Below, piece by piece: positions 11,282 through 23,177 of a DNA stretch of 64,000 nucleotides (position 1 is the stretch's first letter; each line of letters begins with the position of its first letter). The position numbers were made by a program, and so were the translations under genes. This stretch comes from Nectonema munidae. Its lineage: Eukaryota; Nematomorpha; Nectonematoida; Nectonematidae. Under the pieces are notes generated by a model that was given only the letters and a program-made list of their open reading frames with translations, ran no database searches and had not been told where the DNA came from. The stretch lies in assembly GCA_030549495.1 (NCBI GenBank), contig JAUIRK010000961.1:1-64000 (forward strand), given 5' to 3'.

Positions 11282-11602
11282 ATGCGCTATATTGAATTTC
11301 AACAGTGTGGCGAGATACTAAAACAATCATTAGCTTCAAACGTTATGGAAAACATCAAGGAGGAAAAAGAAAACAAAAGACGATCTTTTACTAAAACTTG
11401 CTTGATAGAAGTCACCAAACAAAAGATACCTAGATTAAGATCAATGCGTCTTAACCAGCAGAAAATGACCAAAAATAGGATACTAGTATCCAAAAATCAT
11501 ATTAAACTAAACAAGACCAAAGATCTAGAAAAAAGAAATGGAACAAGTCTGCTCAAAATATCCCAACATGATGACATATCTAAATCAACTAATAATGAGT
11601 AA
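11282..11602 (+). CDS. Hypothetical Lys-rich 106-residue frame
   Basis: This is an uninterrupted, strongly basic frame (IKEEKENKRRSFTK, LRSMRLNQQKMTKN, ending KSTNNE) followed about 120 bp later by AATAAATA. It could be the last exon of a gene reading away from STAM, or chance in AT-rich sequence. No domain is recognised. The upstream stretch has coding-like pieces in other frames (KDSGRIGQVYQDSR at about 11228), so a degraded gene is also possible. No upstream exon was identified. Confidence 0.25.
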   Translation: MRYIEFQQCGEILKQSLASNVMENIKEEKENKRRSFTKTCLIEVTKQKIPRLRSMRLNQQKMTKNRILVSKNHIKLNKTKDLEKRNGTSLLKISQHDDISKSTNNE

Positions 11603-12843
11603 CAATTTATCGATGGTTAAAAGAAAACAAAAGGAAATCTTTTGGATGACTTTTTTAAGATGTAATTATTTTTATATTAAAATTAATTGTTTTTTTGTAA
11701 AATGCGTGTAATTATTTATATTTAAGAATAAATATTGTGGGATTAAATTTTACTTTTATTTTAATTTCTAACAAAATTAAAGTATCCGAATAACAAAGAT
11801 TCGATTTAGAAAAGTATATAATAACGGAGACTAACTAAAATATGTATTTAAGCGTTTTACTGCTATGGTTCTTCATATTCTCTGAGGAATATCCTAATAA
11901 TATATAAAATACTAAATATATATAAAAAAATATTTTTTCTCTAGAGGAGGGAGACTCGGTCTAGAGTCGCTAAAATATTTATTAAAAAACTCTTCTCCCG
12001 ATTGAGGATCGTAAAAGTACGTTATATTAGTTTATATATATTATTATCGTTGCAACTGGCTATTTAATCTCACAAGATTTAAATAAATTTTGCTAAAAAC
12101 GCCCAATTCCTCACCTTTTTTGATTTAATTTCGTAACATTTTCATTTAGATATAGAAAATTCATTTTTAAATTTAAAGCAATATTAAATATAAAAAACCA
12201 ATATTCATTATTTATTGACTAGATTATAAAACAGCCTCATTTAATGAAAAATTCCAAATATAGTAGCTCTGACAAATATTAGTAATAATTTACATATTTT
12301 TATATAATTAAACAACCAATATATAATTTATTAAATATTAATTAAAGTCTTACTTATGTTAACAATTATCTTTATTATATTAAAATTACTGACAAAGATC
12401 GGAAAAAAATTCAGGCCCGGTTGCCAAACAAGACATCTAGATTTGGACATAAAAATAAAGCAAAAAAAAATATAAAAAATATTTTAGAATTAAAACGAAG
12501 TTTGTAATAAAAAATTACTTATCGCTGTTTTTAATCACTAATTTAATATAAAAGCTTAAATGACCATTAATCGAACATTAAAAGTTGAACAAAATAAGAA
12601 AAATAAAAAATAAAATCTAGAATTTCACAAACGGAAAATATGTTTGTTAAGAAGATTAACAATAATCATAGTAAAAAATTCATATAGCATGTAATGTATG
12701 TGTAGATGTATGTAAAAAAATCAGAATTTTTTTATGCCTCCTATTATTTTGAAATTATTCTGAGAACAGTCAGTTTCATTTTAAAATAGTGAAAATTACT
12801 TTATTAGTTTATTTTGTCTCCTTTCCCCCTTATGTTAATTATG
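11603..12843. other. AT-rich stretch, nothing recognised
   Basis: Mostly A/T words. The segment around 11940-12010 has two GAG/CTC-rich clusters (GGAGGGAGACTCGGTCTAGA, then CTCTTCTCCCGATTGAGG) of unknown origin. No gene was recognised. Confidence 0.35.
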
Positions 12844-13504
12844 CAAGGGCGTAGGAACCATGGGGATAGGAGGGGATGTATCCCCTCCACCTTGGAAAAT
12901 AATGCAAATTATCCCCCCCCCCATATTTAGTGTAGGTAATTTTATATATAGTAATTAAAAACTTAATATCATATGTAATGTCAGTAAATATTTTTTACCG
13001 TATACTTGACACCTGATTCAAAGAGTCAAAGACTAACATGAACACTAATATATAACTATATCTGTTTGTGAAAGTTTAAATCATGTGATATGCTTAGATG
13101 CGTGTCTATGCTATATCAAACTACGATGTGCTTGCAGGCCATGATGATTCTAGTCTGTACATAACTATTATAAAAAGTTATTTTTTTATGTAGCATGCGC
13201 ATTGATGTTGTACACATCTTTGAATACATGCTTCTTGATGAAGTATCTATTGAATTAATTGCTGAACAGTTTGCTAAATCAAATGAAAAAAGGCGTGATA
13301 CTTTTGGTTTTTAGTATATTTTTATGTCTATTTGTGCAACTGTTTTTTTATTATATAAAATGTAGTTTTTCCTCTTTTTCATTTTAAATTTATTATAAAT
13401 TTCTTAAATTTAAAGACTTACTATTGTACAAAAAAATTTTGCTTAAAAAACTTCAATATAATTTTATTATACCCTCCAGTTTTTTTAGCTTTCCTACGCC
13501 ACTG
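12844..13504. mobile_element. 661-bp hAT-type nonautonomous element with TSD TAATTATG
   Basis: The left end is CAAGGGCGTAGGAACC (12844) and the right end is TTCCTACGCCACTG (to 13504). These are imperfect inverted repeats of the CA(G/A)NGGCGTAGGAA type. Both sides carry the same 8-bp duplication, TAATTATG (12836-12843 and 13505-13512), as expected for hAT. The interior has no intact transposase and contains a C-tract near 12914, so it is a MITE-like or deleted copy. The perfect TSD argues for a fairly recent insertion. Confidence 0.85.
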
Positions 13505-13687
13505 TAATTATGTTACACATTTTTCAATTTTGAGTAAAAGGTAGTTTTCATTAACCAGAAACTGATGTAACGCTAATGTCAAACTATGAACAAATTGGTA
13601 TCGATGATGAATCTAATCCAGAGGCTTCCATGCTGAGTCTAACATCTCAACCAACCTGCCATGCCACCCATAGAGTATGCTGTAGAG

Positions 13688-13899
13688 CAGCGTTTTTTAA
13701 ACTGTGGGTCCTGACCCTTTACTGGGTCGCGTAAAAAATAAAATCGGTCATGATAAAAAAGAAAGGACATATAAAAAGTCGATGCTGAATAAATGAACCT
13801 AGTGAACAGAGTTTGTCTTATTACACCTAAGTATTATGGGTCGCGATGCAAACCGTGGTTCTTGCTATGAGCCCCAGTAAAAATTTTTGAAAAAGGCTG
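13688..13899. mobile_element. 212-bp hAT-type MITE
   Basis: It starts CAGCGTTTTTTAAACTGTGG and ends TTTTTGAAAAAGGCTG. The ends are imperfect inverted repeats of the widespread hAT pattern CAG.GTTTTTCAAACTGTGGG. The interior carries the usual GGGTCGCG words. Flanks CTGTAGAG (13680-13687) and CTGTAAGG (13900-13907) form an 8-bp duplication with two differences, so it is older than the element at 12844. It is noncoding. Confidence 0.75.
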
Positions 13900-13936
13900 C
13901 TGTAAGGGATACGTTAAATTGGTTTTCAAAAAACTT

Positions 13937-14155
13937 AAGTTATGCTGTAAAATTTTTTAGTTTTTGTTGAAGCTCTATAATTTTTTCAGATAGACTTTTT
14001 TCCTTAAAAGTTATTATAAAAGGCAAATCATTGTAAAATGTTAAAAGTTATTTTACTTTTTGTAGCTTGCACAATTTAGCTTTTAAACTATTTTTGAATG
14101 GTGCTGAGAAAAATGAAGTAATGCAATCTTAATTTATTGTTTGATTTTTGTTTGT
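13937..14155. repeat. Dispersed repeat, copy 1
   Basis: About 220 bp (TTATGCTGTAAAATTTTTTA ... CAATCTTAATTTATTG) recur at 24233-24472 in the same orientation with few differences. The continuation containing AAACATCGCAGGGT is at 14612-14626 here and at 24508-24522 in copy 2. It is noncoding and its family is unknown. Confidence 0.7.
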
Positions 14156-15195
14156 ACAATTTTATCTTTATTTTTTACCCTTTTTTGAGAGTCTAACTAA
14201 CCTACCCTTATTCTTATACACAAAAATTCTAATACAAATTTTCTAACTTTAGTTCTGTTTTACATTTTTTAGGAAGAAGGAACAACTGAAAATTAATTAG
14301 AGAAAATTTTCAATTTTTTTATTGTTAATTTATATTTTGACCCCCTTTCTACACATAATTTGGAGATGGTGCGCATCTATTTGAAGTGAGAAAGAAAGAG
14401 TTATATATAAGTCTTCATTCATTGTTGACGTTAAGCTTAATAGAGCGGGGGTTAAAATTTTCATTAAGCTTAATTAAGAATGAAATAGAATAGACAAGAG
14501 AGAAGTAGGAATTAAGAAAAATTTGTTTTCTTTTTGGAAGAAACTTGAAAGTCTGCCCCCTCTAATAATTTCAAGGATGTGCGCCCCTGAATTAAACACA
14601 TTTTTTTATATAAACATCGCAGGGTATCTAGTAGACTTTTTCCATCAGACTACATTCACTCATATAAAATTCTCCAACATTTAGTTATTTGTTTTCAGTT
14701 GTTTTCTCTATCAATCAAGTATCAAAAAAAATTTCTCCCCCTTCTCCCCAATAAGTTTGAGGATGTGCGCCCCTGGAAGAGAACACGAAATTTTTGGGGA
14801 ATTCATAAAATATACCTAATATTTAAGCATAATACGTTGAAAAAAAAATTGTAGGGGCCTCAACAAAATTTAAAAAAAAAATAAATTTACCATATTTTCG
14901 ATTTTAATATCTCTTTTTAAAGGTAATATTATACTGATTACGAAAATGTATTAATATTTTAAGTTTAAATCTTTAAAATAGTTTTTTTGACTCTAAACTT
15001 GATAAAATGACAAAATTCCCAACGTTGACCGCAAAAAAATATGTCATTCGATTCATTCCAAACAAATTACATATTTGGAATTAGCGTACCAAACCCTATA
15101 AGAATAATGGAGTCGGGGGAAAGATTGTCAATAGAAATAATGTAACTATTTTTAATTTCTTAATGTTGAACTTAAGCAACATTTAAACTGCACCA
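14156..15195. other. Non-genic stretch with two copies of a GATGTGCGCCCCTG terminus
   Basis: No gene was recognised. Two copies of a hAT-like right terminus occur at 14573-14589 and 14759-14775. Each is preceded by a pyrimidine-rich CCCCC(T)n stretch and an ATAA(T/G)TT word, and both are in the same orientation. A decayed related word (GAGATGGTGCGCATC) lies near 14362. No matching left ends were found. Confidence 0.5.
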
Positions 15196-16500
15196 ATGAT
15201 TAAGCGCATTGGACCATACATTTGTAACCCTCTTAGAATAATTTTTAACAGGTGTATTGGAAATGGTACTTTTCCCGATTCTTTAAAAATTTCAAAAATA
15301 ATTCCTGTCTATAAAAAAGGTAAAAGAGACGATATTTCAAACTATAGACCTATTTCAGTAGTTCCTATTTTATCGAAAATTTTTGAAAGAATAATTTACA
15401 ATAGGTTTTACTATTTTTTTGAATGTTGCAATATTTTTTCTGATTCACACTTTGGTTTTCGCACTTTTCATACGACTGAAAGATTGCACACAATTTTTAT
15501 TAAAGATGTGATTAGTTCTTGGTCAAAAGGCGAACAATGTATAGCAATTTTTTTTATTTAAAAAAAGCCTTTAATTCATTGTCAATTAGCTTGTTAGGTA
15601 GCAAACTTTCAACATATTTTGATTTTAAAACAGTCAATTTAGTAAATTCGTTTTTATCATATAGGAAATCATATGTTCATGTCAATAATGTTGACTCTTC
15701 TATCAAGTTTGATTCAAATATTGGAGTACCTCAGGGGTCGGTTCTTAGTCCTCTTTTGTTTATAGTTTATATCAATAAGATTTTAGATCATGTTACAAGT
15801 GAAACTGTTTCATGTTTTACATATGCTGATGATATCACTTTATTGTTCAAAGGTAAAAGTCTTGATTTTCTTAAAATTAATGAAATATTGGATATGTTTA
15901 ATACTAAATTAGCTTCGCATAACCTTTCGATAAACATTTTGAAAACTAAAGCAATGTATTTTACTAACTCAAAAAAAAGCATTCAAAAGTTGCCTAATAA
16001 ACGGAATAAACATAGAGTTTGTAGAATCTTTCAATTTTTTAGGCGTTGTCATAGACAATAAACTTGAATGAAAGGCTCATATCGATAATCTCTCTATCCG
16101 AATGAATGCATTGCTCAAACTATTTCGAGGAACTAAGTTTTTGCCATTTAGAGCTAAATCTACGTTGTATAAATCACTAGTAGAACCACTGTTAAGGTAT
16201 TCAATAGTAAATTGGGGACATTGTAACCTCAAATATATAACAATAATACAAAAAAGAATAATTCGCTGTATTTTCGGATTACGCTATAACGCACAATGAT
16301 AAGTTCAAAGAGTTAGAGAGTTTGAAGACTGAAGATCTATATAAATTCGAAGTCATTAAACTAGCTTTAAAATTTTTCTCTGGAGAAGTTCTATTATCTT
16401 TCAATAATTTTTTCATATTTTCAAGTTATCTTGAACTGAATTTTTAATAACTACTGTAATTTTTTATCATAAATTGTATATTTTTTTCAATAAATTCTTT
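15196..16500 (+). mobile_element. LINE fragment, reverse transcriptase (jockey/CR1-like)
   Basis: This is a non-LTR retrotransposon RT missing its N-terminal endonuclease. Seen in order: SKIIPVYKKGKRDDISNYRP (RT fingers), FGFRTFHTTE, then after a +1 frame change near 15540 FYLKKAFNSL (the expected D of this motif is replaced by the frame break), GVPQGSVLSPLLFIVYINKI, FTYADDITLLF (catalytic YADD), and after another change SIVNWGHCNLKYITIIQKRI (C-terminal region, 16102-16299). At least two frameshifts make it dead. A short pyrimidine-rich end lies near 16495. Its RT blocks resemble those of the minus-strand LINE at 18480-22500 but are not identical, so it is a different family or an older copy. 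Confidence 0.85.
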
Positions 16501-17039
16501 CTTCTTTCTTTAAGGTTAAGCTTTATTGTTGCTTCTATTTAACCGAACCTTTTAATTTTAGATCTTTTTTTGAAAAAATTAAGGTTTTTATTGAAGGATA
16601 TATTTTCTGATGCGAAAAAATATTAAATCGATGTATAATGTATTCTACCTATATCGATAAAGTTTCTCTAGCAATTTCGAAATATTAAAACCTTAATTCG
16701 AACCTTTTACCTCAAAAATTGAGCCCAGGCAGTAGCTGTCATTTTAACTCCGTATCATCCTATTTATTTGATAATGAAACTGCTTCACTTCACATAAGTG
16801 ATTTGAACTTATAAAAAATTGTAATATGTATGAAAACAGTGATGATGTAAAAGTATGTGATTTCTGGTTTGCCTTAACAATGTTTGCTTATCTAATAAAT
16901 GGTATATTTATATTTACTATTTTCGCACTTTTGAATGTCTTTTAGTTACTTAGTATCAACAGGATCGTTAGACAGTCAAGATCAGATTTACTCTTTGATA
17001 TTTAAAGAGAGAGAATTAAATGAGACTACGACACGAGGC
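16501..17039. other. Spacer between LINE fragments
   Basis: AT-rich sequence. The frame starting at 16935 reaches into the next LINE fragment. Nothing else was recognised. Confidence 0.35.
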
Positions 17040-18190
17040 TTCTGCAAAACTTCACTCAACCTTCCCTGCTTCCAGGTATCTACGGAGATGAATTACCTAG
17101 GTCATATTATTTACTCTAAGCTTACCTTAAAAAAAAGGCTTTAAGGACCTTTACTGCTTAAAAGGGGATCCAAGCAACATTGAGAACTATCGTCCTAAGT
17201 TTTGTCTCCACAATTTAGAAAATTTTTGAAAAACTATTATACAATCAGTTAATATATTGAATTTAACTCTTTACTTTCCGATGCACAGTTTGGATTTAGA
17301 AAAGGCATTAATACTGAACACGGTTTCATCAGTGACATTATCAGTCACCTCAATAAAAGATAAAGTTAAGATAAACTACAACAAGTCTAAAATTTTATGT
17401 TTCAATTGTAAGCATACCATCCTGAAAGAAGTTAGTTTATGATTTGAAGTAGTCAGCAGAGTTAACCTCCTAGGTCATATTATTTACTCTAAGCTTAACT
17501 GCAATGAGCATATTCAACACATAAATACTAAATTGAATAAAATCACTCGTATATTGAAGTTTTTGAGAAATAAACTTCCAGTTAAAATTAAACAATTTTT
17601 AAATTTATAAAAGTCTTTTTTCTTGATACATCTGCACTATTGTATTCTGATATGGAGTTAGAATAACTTGAATACACTGTTGACTATACAAAAACAAGCC
17701 TTAAGACTTGTATTCAGCACTAAATATAATGTACATACTTCTAGATTATTCCTACAAGAAAAGCTCCTTAAAGTTGATGATATTTACTTTTATAACCTTA
17801 ACTATTTTTTTATATAAGTATATTCATCGTTTACTTCCAAAAGTACTCTATCAAGCAGTTACTTTTACAGAAAGTACAAACCCATATAATTCACGGAAAA
17901 AGTAATATTTCTTATATCGATAAGAAAAGTTTATATTTTTTTTACAAAATGAAATATATTTGTAAAATTTACAAAAGCGTTATCACCTTTTCTGTCTATT
18001 GTTCAATTAGTAGGAAATATTTCTACTCTACATGTAAAAAATTTTCATACTGGTTAAATGAAACTCTCATGTCAAAAACTGTCAATCAAATTCAAAAGTT
18101 CATAATTTTCAACAAAATTTTAATATTATCTGTAGTAAATCTTATAAATTAGTGTCTTTATTAGCCACTCTCTTGAAAATTTATAATGAT
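17040..18190 (+). mobile_element. Rearranged LINE fragment (RT and C-terminal region)
   Basis: Broken RT pieces on the plus strand: NYLGHIIYSKLTLKK (17090-17140), then GDPSNIENYRP and FGFRKGINTE in other frames (17165-17320), then NLLGHIIYSKLNCNEHIQHI and RILKFLRNKLPVKIKQF (17465-17610). The LGHIIYSKL block appears twice. A DNA word of about 40 bp (CTAGGTCATATTATTTACTC) is at 17097 and again at 17471, so either two copies are fused or a segment is duplicated. The 3' part, 18065-18185, is similar to 27778-27905, which marks the shared LINE 3' end. Many stops and frameshifts are present. Confidence 0.75.
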
Positions 18191-18479
18191 ATACATGTTT
18201 AAATGCATAAAACTTGTATATATTAACCAATAAATATTGCTACATTTTAAAATTTTCCTGATCAAATAGATTATAATAATTTATTATCGTAATTTGAAAA
18301 AACATATGTTCGTGGACAGAGTCGGTAATAAGATGAAATATCCAAGATTCTAATAGAATTTACTAATTCGATACACACATAAGAAGTCATTATGATTTAT
18401 ATTTAGCGTAATTCAAAAGAAAAAAAAGAAAAATCTTTAGCAAAAAAGTTATAATAATGTTATGGAGAATAATATTAAA
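18191..18479. other. Short AT-rich gap
   Basis: Nothing was recognised between two LINE copies that point toward each other. Confidence 0.3.
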
Positions 18480-18626
18480 AATTGAGTGAAGACAGGCAAG
18501 CGGATGTACTTCCAAAGGTTTATCAAAACTGCTTCAGGAAAAATACAGCATCTAATTATTTTGACAAATATAGCAATTAACAACATTACAAGTTGTTTTT
18601 TCTCTATATGAAGAAATGAAGCAATC

Positions 18627-20294
18627 TTATTTCATGTTGAGTTTCATTTTCTTTACTGAAGAGCAATATTTTTCGTAAAAACAAACAGCTTTGTATCTTA
18701 TAAAAAGCTTAGAAGTTTCAAGTCTGAAACGCGGTTTATCTAGATTCATAACATTTCTGAAAAAATAGGAAGGTTTTGAAGTGAAAAGTAAAATATTTTG
18801 AAAATGATTATGCGAAGAGTTTAAATTGGAAAGGATAAATATTCCAATTTTTTGAGTATAAATGTCTTCGAACTTTAACAAGTCAAGTTTGACAAAGATT
18901 TCAGTTGTGTGAGACATTTTTTTTGAATGGCTAACAATTCTGACTTTTTTATACAAAACAATTAAGCAATGTAAATTACAGTGCCCAAAGTTGGCCAAGC
19001 TGTAATAAAGATGAGGAAGAAAGAGAGTTTTTAGTAATATCAGAAGAACTTTAGTTGGAAAGAGCTTTATGGTATGAGCTAATATACCATTTATTTTGGC
19101 GAGCTTTATAGAAAGATAAGTAATGTGCTTTTTAAAACTGAGATTATTTTCAATTATTAAATCAAGCAAATTCACTTCAGAAAAGATTTTCAAGTTCAGC
19201 TTGTCAAACAAAAAAGTTTCGACGATGTTTTTTTCGAGAAAATCATTGATTTCGTTTTCGACTGATTTATAGCAAGGTAATTTCGTTCACACCAATTTAA
19301 CACACTGGAATAAGCGTTCTTTAACAGTTCAAAATTATCAGAGCAGTACGGAAAAATTAATGTTACATCATCTGCGTATATTAAAACATCAAAAAAGTCA
19401 GCAGTTGATAAAATCATTCATATATACAATAAAAAGCAGTGGACCTAAGAAAGATCCCTATGGCACTCCTCTGGTTATGTTGTGATAAGAAGAATTTGCC
19501 TTGTGGTAGTTGACAAACTATTTGCGATTTGCTAGATATGAAGCAAAAAATTTAATTGATGAATTACAGAGACCAAAATGAATAAGCTTGTTTAGTAAGA
19601 TTTTGTGTGACACACTATCAAACGCTTTGCTTAGGTCCAAGTATATTGCGCCAACATCAATTTTTCTTTCTAAATAGGAAACTATTTTATCAAAAAAACA
19701 GCAATGTAGGAGTTCTGTAGAGAAACCTTTACGGAAAGCAAACTGACAGTTTGCTAACATATTATTATCTTCCAAATATTTTGATATCTGAATAAAAAGT
19801 ATGTTTTCGAAAATTTTTCCAATCGTTGGAATAATTGAAATAGGTCTAAAAGAAAATAGCTTCAAACCTTTGTCTTTTTTAGGGACAGGTACAACCCTAT
19901 TGACTTTTAAAACATCTGGAAAAACTGAAGTATCCAGGCATTGATTAAAGCAGTTGGAGAGTATCAGAGATAAAAATGGCTTCACAAGCTTTATATGATA
20001 TATGCTTACACCATAATCGTCTTTGCCTTTACTATTTGAAAACTCTTCAATAGTTTTCTCGACATCTTGAACACAAATATTTTCAAATTTGAAGATAATT
20101 TCATGGAAAACATCGACTCTTTCATGAGTAATTTTTGCATCATCTATATTTGGCAAGCTAAAAGTCTTGTTGAATTGGTTTGCTATTAGTTTTTCATCCG
20201 TAACAATCTTTGCATCAATTTCAATAGCGCATGAATCATGATTATTGGGATGGATAACACTTTTCACCTTTGACCAAATTCGTTTTGAGCGCAA
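18627..20294 (-). CDS. LINE reverse transcriptase (broken)
   Basis: The first piece (20294-19518, 258 residues) holds NRVVPVPKKDKGLKLFSFRP, GKIFENILFIQISKYLE, FRKGFSTELL and GAIYLDLSKAFDSVSH, with the first catalytic Asp in LDLSKAFD. The segment 19500-19420 holds GVP, a stop where Q is usual, then GSFLGPLLFIVYMND. The next frame (19417-19196) contains IYADDVTLIF, so the catalytic YADD is kept. The last frame (19211-18627) is the C-terminal region (SLANFGHCNLHCLIVLYKKV). It reverse-transcribes LINE RNA at the target nick in active relatives. Here at least two frame changes and one stop inactivate it. Confidence 0.85.
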
Positions 20295-20408
20295 TTATTG
20301 AAGAAATAGTTCTCATAGTGTGCCTTTTTCAAAAAGATTAACTTATTTTTAATGTTGTTTCTCATTTTTTTGAAGGAGCACATTAATTTTGAATCGTTGG
20401 GAAATTTC

Positions 20409-21400
20409 CTAATGTTTATTATGAAGTGAATTATGCATCTTTATCATCTTTAGAACTTCTTCAGTGATCCAGGGCTTCATTTTGACATTATGACTGAAAT
20501 TTTTACGGGTTAAAATTTCTTTATAAGAGAGGGAAACATAATTTGACATTAGGTTAATGAAGATATTCAAGAAGCGCTCTGGACTTTGGAAAGTCTGAGT
20601 AATCAAACTATTCCAGCCATGATTTGAAACTCTGTCAATGTAGGAACTTTCATCAAAGACAAAGTATATCTTTTTTTGATTTTGTCGCTTAACTTCTAAG
20701 TTGACGGTTAAAAGAATTGGATAATGATCGGAAATGACCTCATTAATTACGTATACTTTGAAGTTATGCAAAGACTGAGAAACATCTTTAAGATGATGGG
20801 CGTGTGGGAGAATCGATAAAAAATGTAAAGCCATTTGAGTGAATAGTGTTAATAAAGTTCAAATTGTGTTGTGTTTCAGAAAGTATATTCAAATTAAAAT
20901 CACCTACAAGTTTATTTACTTCTGAGCTTCAGTTTCGGACAAGATATCATTCATATAACTGTAAAACGTTTCTAGATTGTGCATACGATAAGTATTATAA
21001 ATTGTCATTTTTATATTATTTGGCATAAGAACTGTAATAGCGAATATTTCAAAATTGTCTTGTTCTGAGATTTTATTGGTAATTTTATAAATTATATTTT
21101 TTAGATAAAAAAACCTAAGCCACTATGCTGAGATAAATCACTGAAAAAATTAATAAAATCATATCCTAAAATATTGAAAGATTCATAATCGTAGCACCAA
21201 CATTCTTGTAGACAGAGTATATCAATGTCATAATTATAACATTTTTTGAAATGTTCTATAAAAACTTCAATTAAATCAAATTTACTCTTCAATGATTGGA
21301 CATTTAAACCTAAGATATTAATACCATTTTTTTCACTATAATCACAAAAATTTAACATTGGATTTATAAAGTTATTAGAAAGGAAATCGGTTTTATTCAT
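20409..21400 (-). CDS. LINE APE-type endonuclease (broken)
   Basis: The N-terminal piece (21400-21101) has INILGLNVQSLKSKFD and DIDILCLQECW, the N- and E-containing active-site blocks of apurinic-like endonucleases. The C-terminal piece (20834-20409) has ISDHYPILLTV, the conserved SDH block, then the linker KPWITEEVLKM that precedes RT in this superfamily. The middle portion (about 21100-20835) is in other frames with stops. In active relatives this domain nicks target DNA. Confidence 0.8.
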
Positions 21401-21877
21401 CGTAGGCAGTGTTCATTTGACGTTCATCTTTGAACACAAGGACATTTAAAATCTAACGCTGAATGATTTATGATACTTGAGCCATTATTTTTACATGTAA
21501 TACTACCAGAATCTTTTGTTGAGCATTCCTTACCGTTATGAGATAATGAACAATATCTGGAAACAGACTTTTAGTACATTTTGAGGCTTGGTTATAAAGC
21601 AACAATTTGTGCATTGCTTGTACATTATATAAGGGTATACTTTGTATCAACGAAGGTTCAGATATATCAAAAAATTATTATTCGAGATTGATTTATAAAT
21701 TTTACTTGAAGAATTAAAAACTACAATTTTACGATCGCTTTCCTTCACTTTTTTAGAAAAAAGTATCTAAAAAACTTCATCTTGATTAACTAAATCTCCA
21801 ATAGCAACGTTTTTCATAATAGAGTCCAAAATTTCTCCATCTGAAATATCACATGATATGTTTAGACTGAATTTAGG

Positions 21878-22497
21878 TTAAACTTTTTTAACATGATTGA
21901 TTTCATAATTTTGACTTGATAACTTTTTAGCTGCCTTTTCCATGCTACAAGAATCGTTAAATTTGAAACAATATTTATTTTTAAAGTTTTTCACAGATTT
22001 AACTTGTACGTCCTTCAAGATGTTTGAAGTTTTTTCAACTAGTTTTCCTTCTTCTCCAGTTTTAGAAACGAAAAAACAATGATTTTTTGACAGCATCTGC
22101 GTATGAATTTTTATTTTCAGGAAAGTTTACACGATTCACATGGGAAAGATAAGAAGAATTTTCTAAATTTATAACTTTATTGGTAAGATTACTAAGTTTA
22201 TTTAAAGTATTTAATATATTCTTATTTATCACTTTTTCATCACAAACGTTACTAGAAATTGTATTAGATTTATTGGAACAATTCATACATACCCACTTTA
22301 TACCAATTGGGAAATTTATTGAACTCTTCATCGTTTTTTATACCTATGCACATATTACAAGTCCAGCCATTACACAAAAAACAATTTATCAGATCACTAC
22401 TTTCTTTCAGACATTTATTACATTCCCAATTATCTACACTTTTTTTGCCCCTACACATTAATTTTAATTTGAATAAAAATTCTGAAACACAAAACAA
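21878..22497 (-). CDS. LINE ORF1 with PHD-like zinc-finger cysteines (broken)
   Basis: The 5' piece (22497-22270) has regularly spaced Cys: WECNKCLKE, then INCFLCNGWTCNMC. It continues in an overlapping frame (22331-22062) with GIKWVCMNC, giving a C4HC3/PHD-like pattern. Downstream are a Leu/Asn-rich coiled-coil-like segment (ILNTLNKLSNLTNKVINLE), SYADAVKKS, and a C-terminal piece (22096-21878) with FKFNDSCSMEKAAKKL that could be a small RNA-binding fold. PHD-like fingers occur in ORF1 of several LINE families. A similar ORF1 fragment is at 31597-31940. Confidence 0.65.
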
Positions 22498-22500
22498 TTA

Positions 22501-23177
22501 ATTACCTAGGAAAAATATCATTTAAAGAATTCTACGAATCTGATTCCCAAAACTATAAACTGTTGTGAAGGTTTTCACAATCCTTTACCACGCTATTTCG
22601 AAGCCTTTGAAGGTTTAAAAGTTGACATGAACTTAACGAGATTGAAGATTGGCCAAGCAACAATTGGAACTAATGAAAGTTCAAAGAGTAAATATGTCAG
22701 TTTGGCCAGAAAGTTAAAGTCTATTGTCGGATTTTGACAATAAATTTGAAAGCTATAAGCCATTTATCATCTTGATTTTTTCACCAAATAAATGTTTTTC
22801 ACTTTTTATGCATTTCTCATTTAAATGATGTATCTATTGGTTGCTTTTTTTAAACACTGTCTAATCAAATGTTGTATATTATGAGGATAGAATAATAAAA
22901 AAATGGTGCAAGTAATAGTAAACCCTAAAAATTATCTCATTAACGTCCTTTCATATTAATTAAAAACTATTACAAAATTCAAAAACATACGAAATATGAT
23001 TAAATACAAATCACGTTTACTCAAAAAATAATATTTTAAATCATTCCTCAATGATAGTAGGTCACTTTGCAAAAACAACTCGAAGGAAATGGTCTTGTTG
23101 CATAATGGATATGAAACTTCTGATAAAGTTGTGATGTCTAATTGTATTAAATAATTTAAAGGATCTGAAAAATAGCA
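22501..23177. other. Spacer between LINE copies
   Basis: This may include the 5' untranslated region of the minus-strand LINE (GTTGTGAAGGTTTTCACAAT at about 22562, a short palindrome). No gene was recognised. Confidence 0.3.

Larger units (their letters stand above)
18480..22500 (-). mobile_element. Nearly full-length LINE (ORF1 with zinc-finger, APE endonuclease, RT)
   Basis: About 4 kb on the minus strand keep the whole order of a jockey/CR1-superfamily LINE: ORF1 (22497-21878), APE-type endonuclease (21400-20409) and RT (20294-18627). The RT, endonuclease and ORF1 are each split by a few frameshifts or stops, so this copy is inactive, but many blocks are intact. The 5' and 3' boundaries are estimates: no target-site duplication or A-tail was identified. 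It lies head-on to the plus-strand fragment at 17040-18190. Confidence 0.85.
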
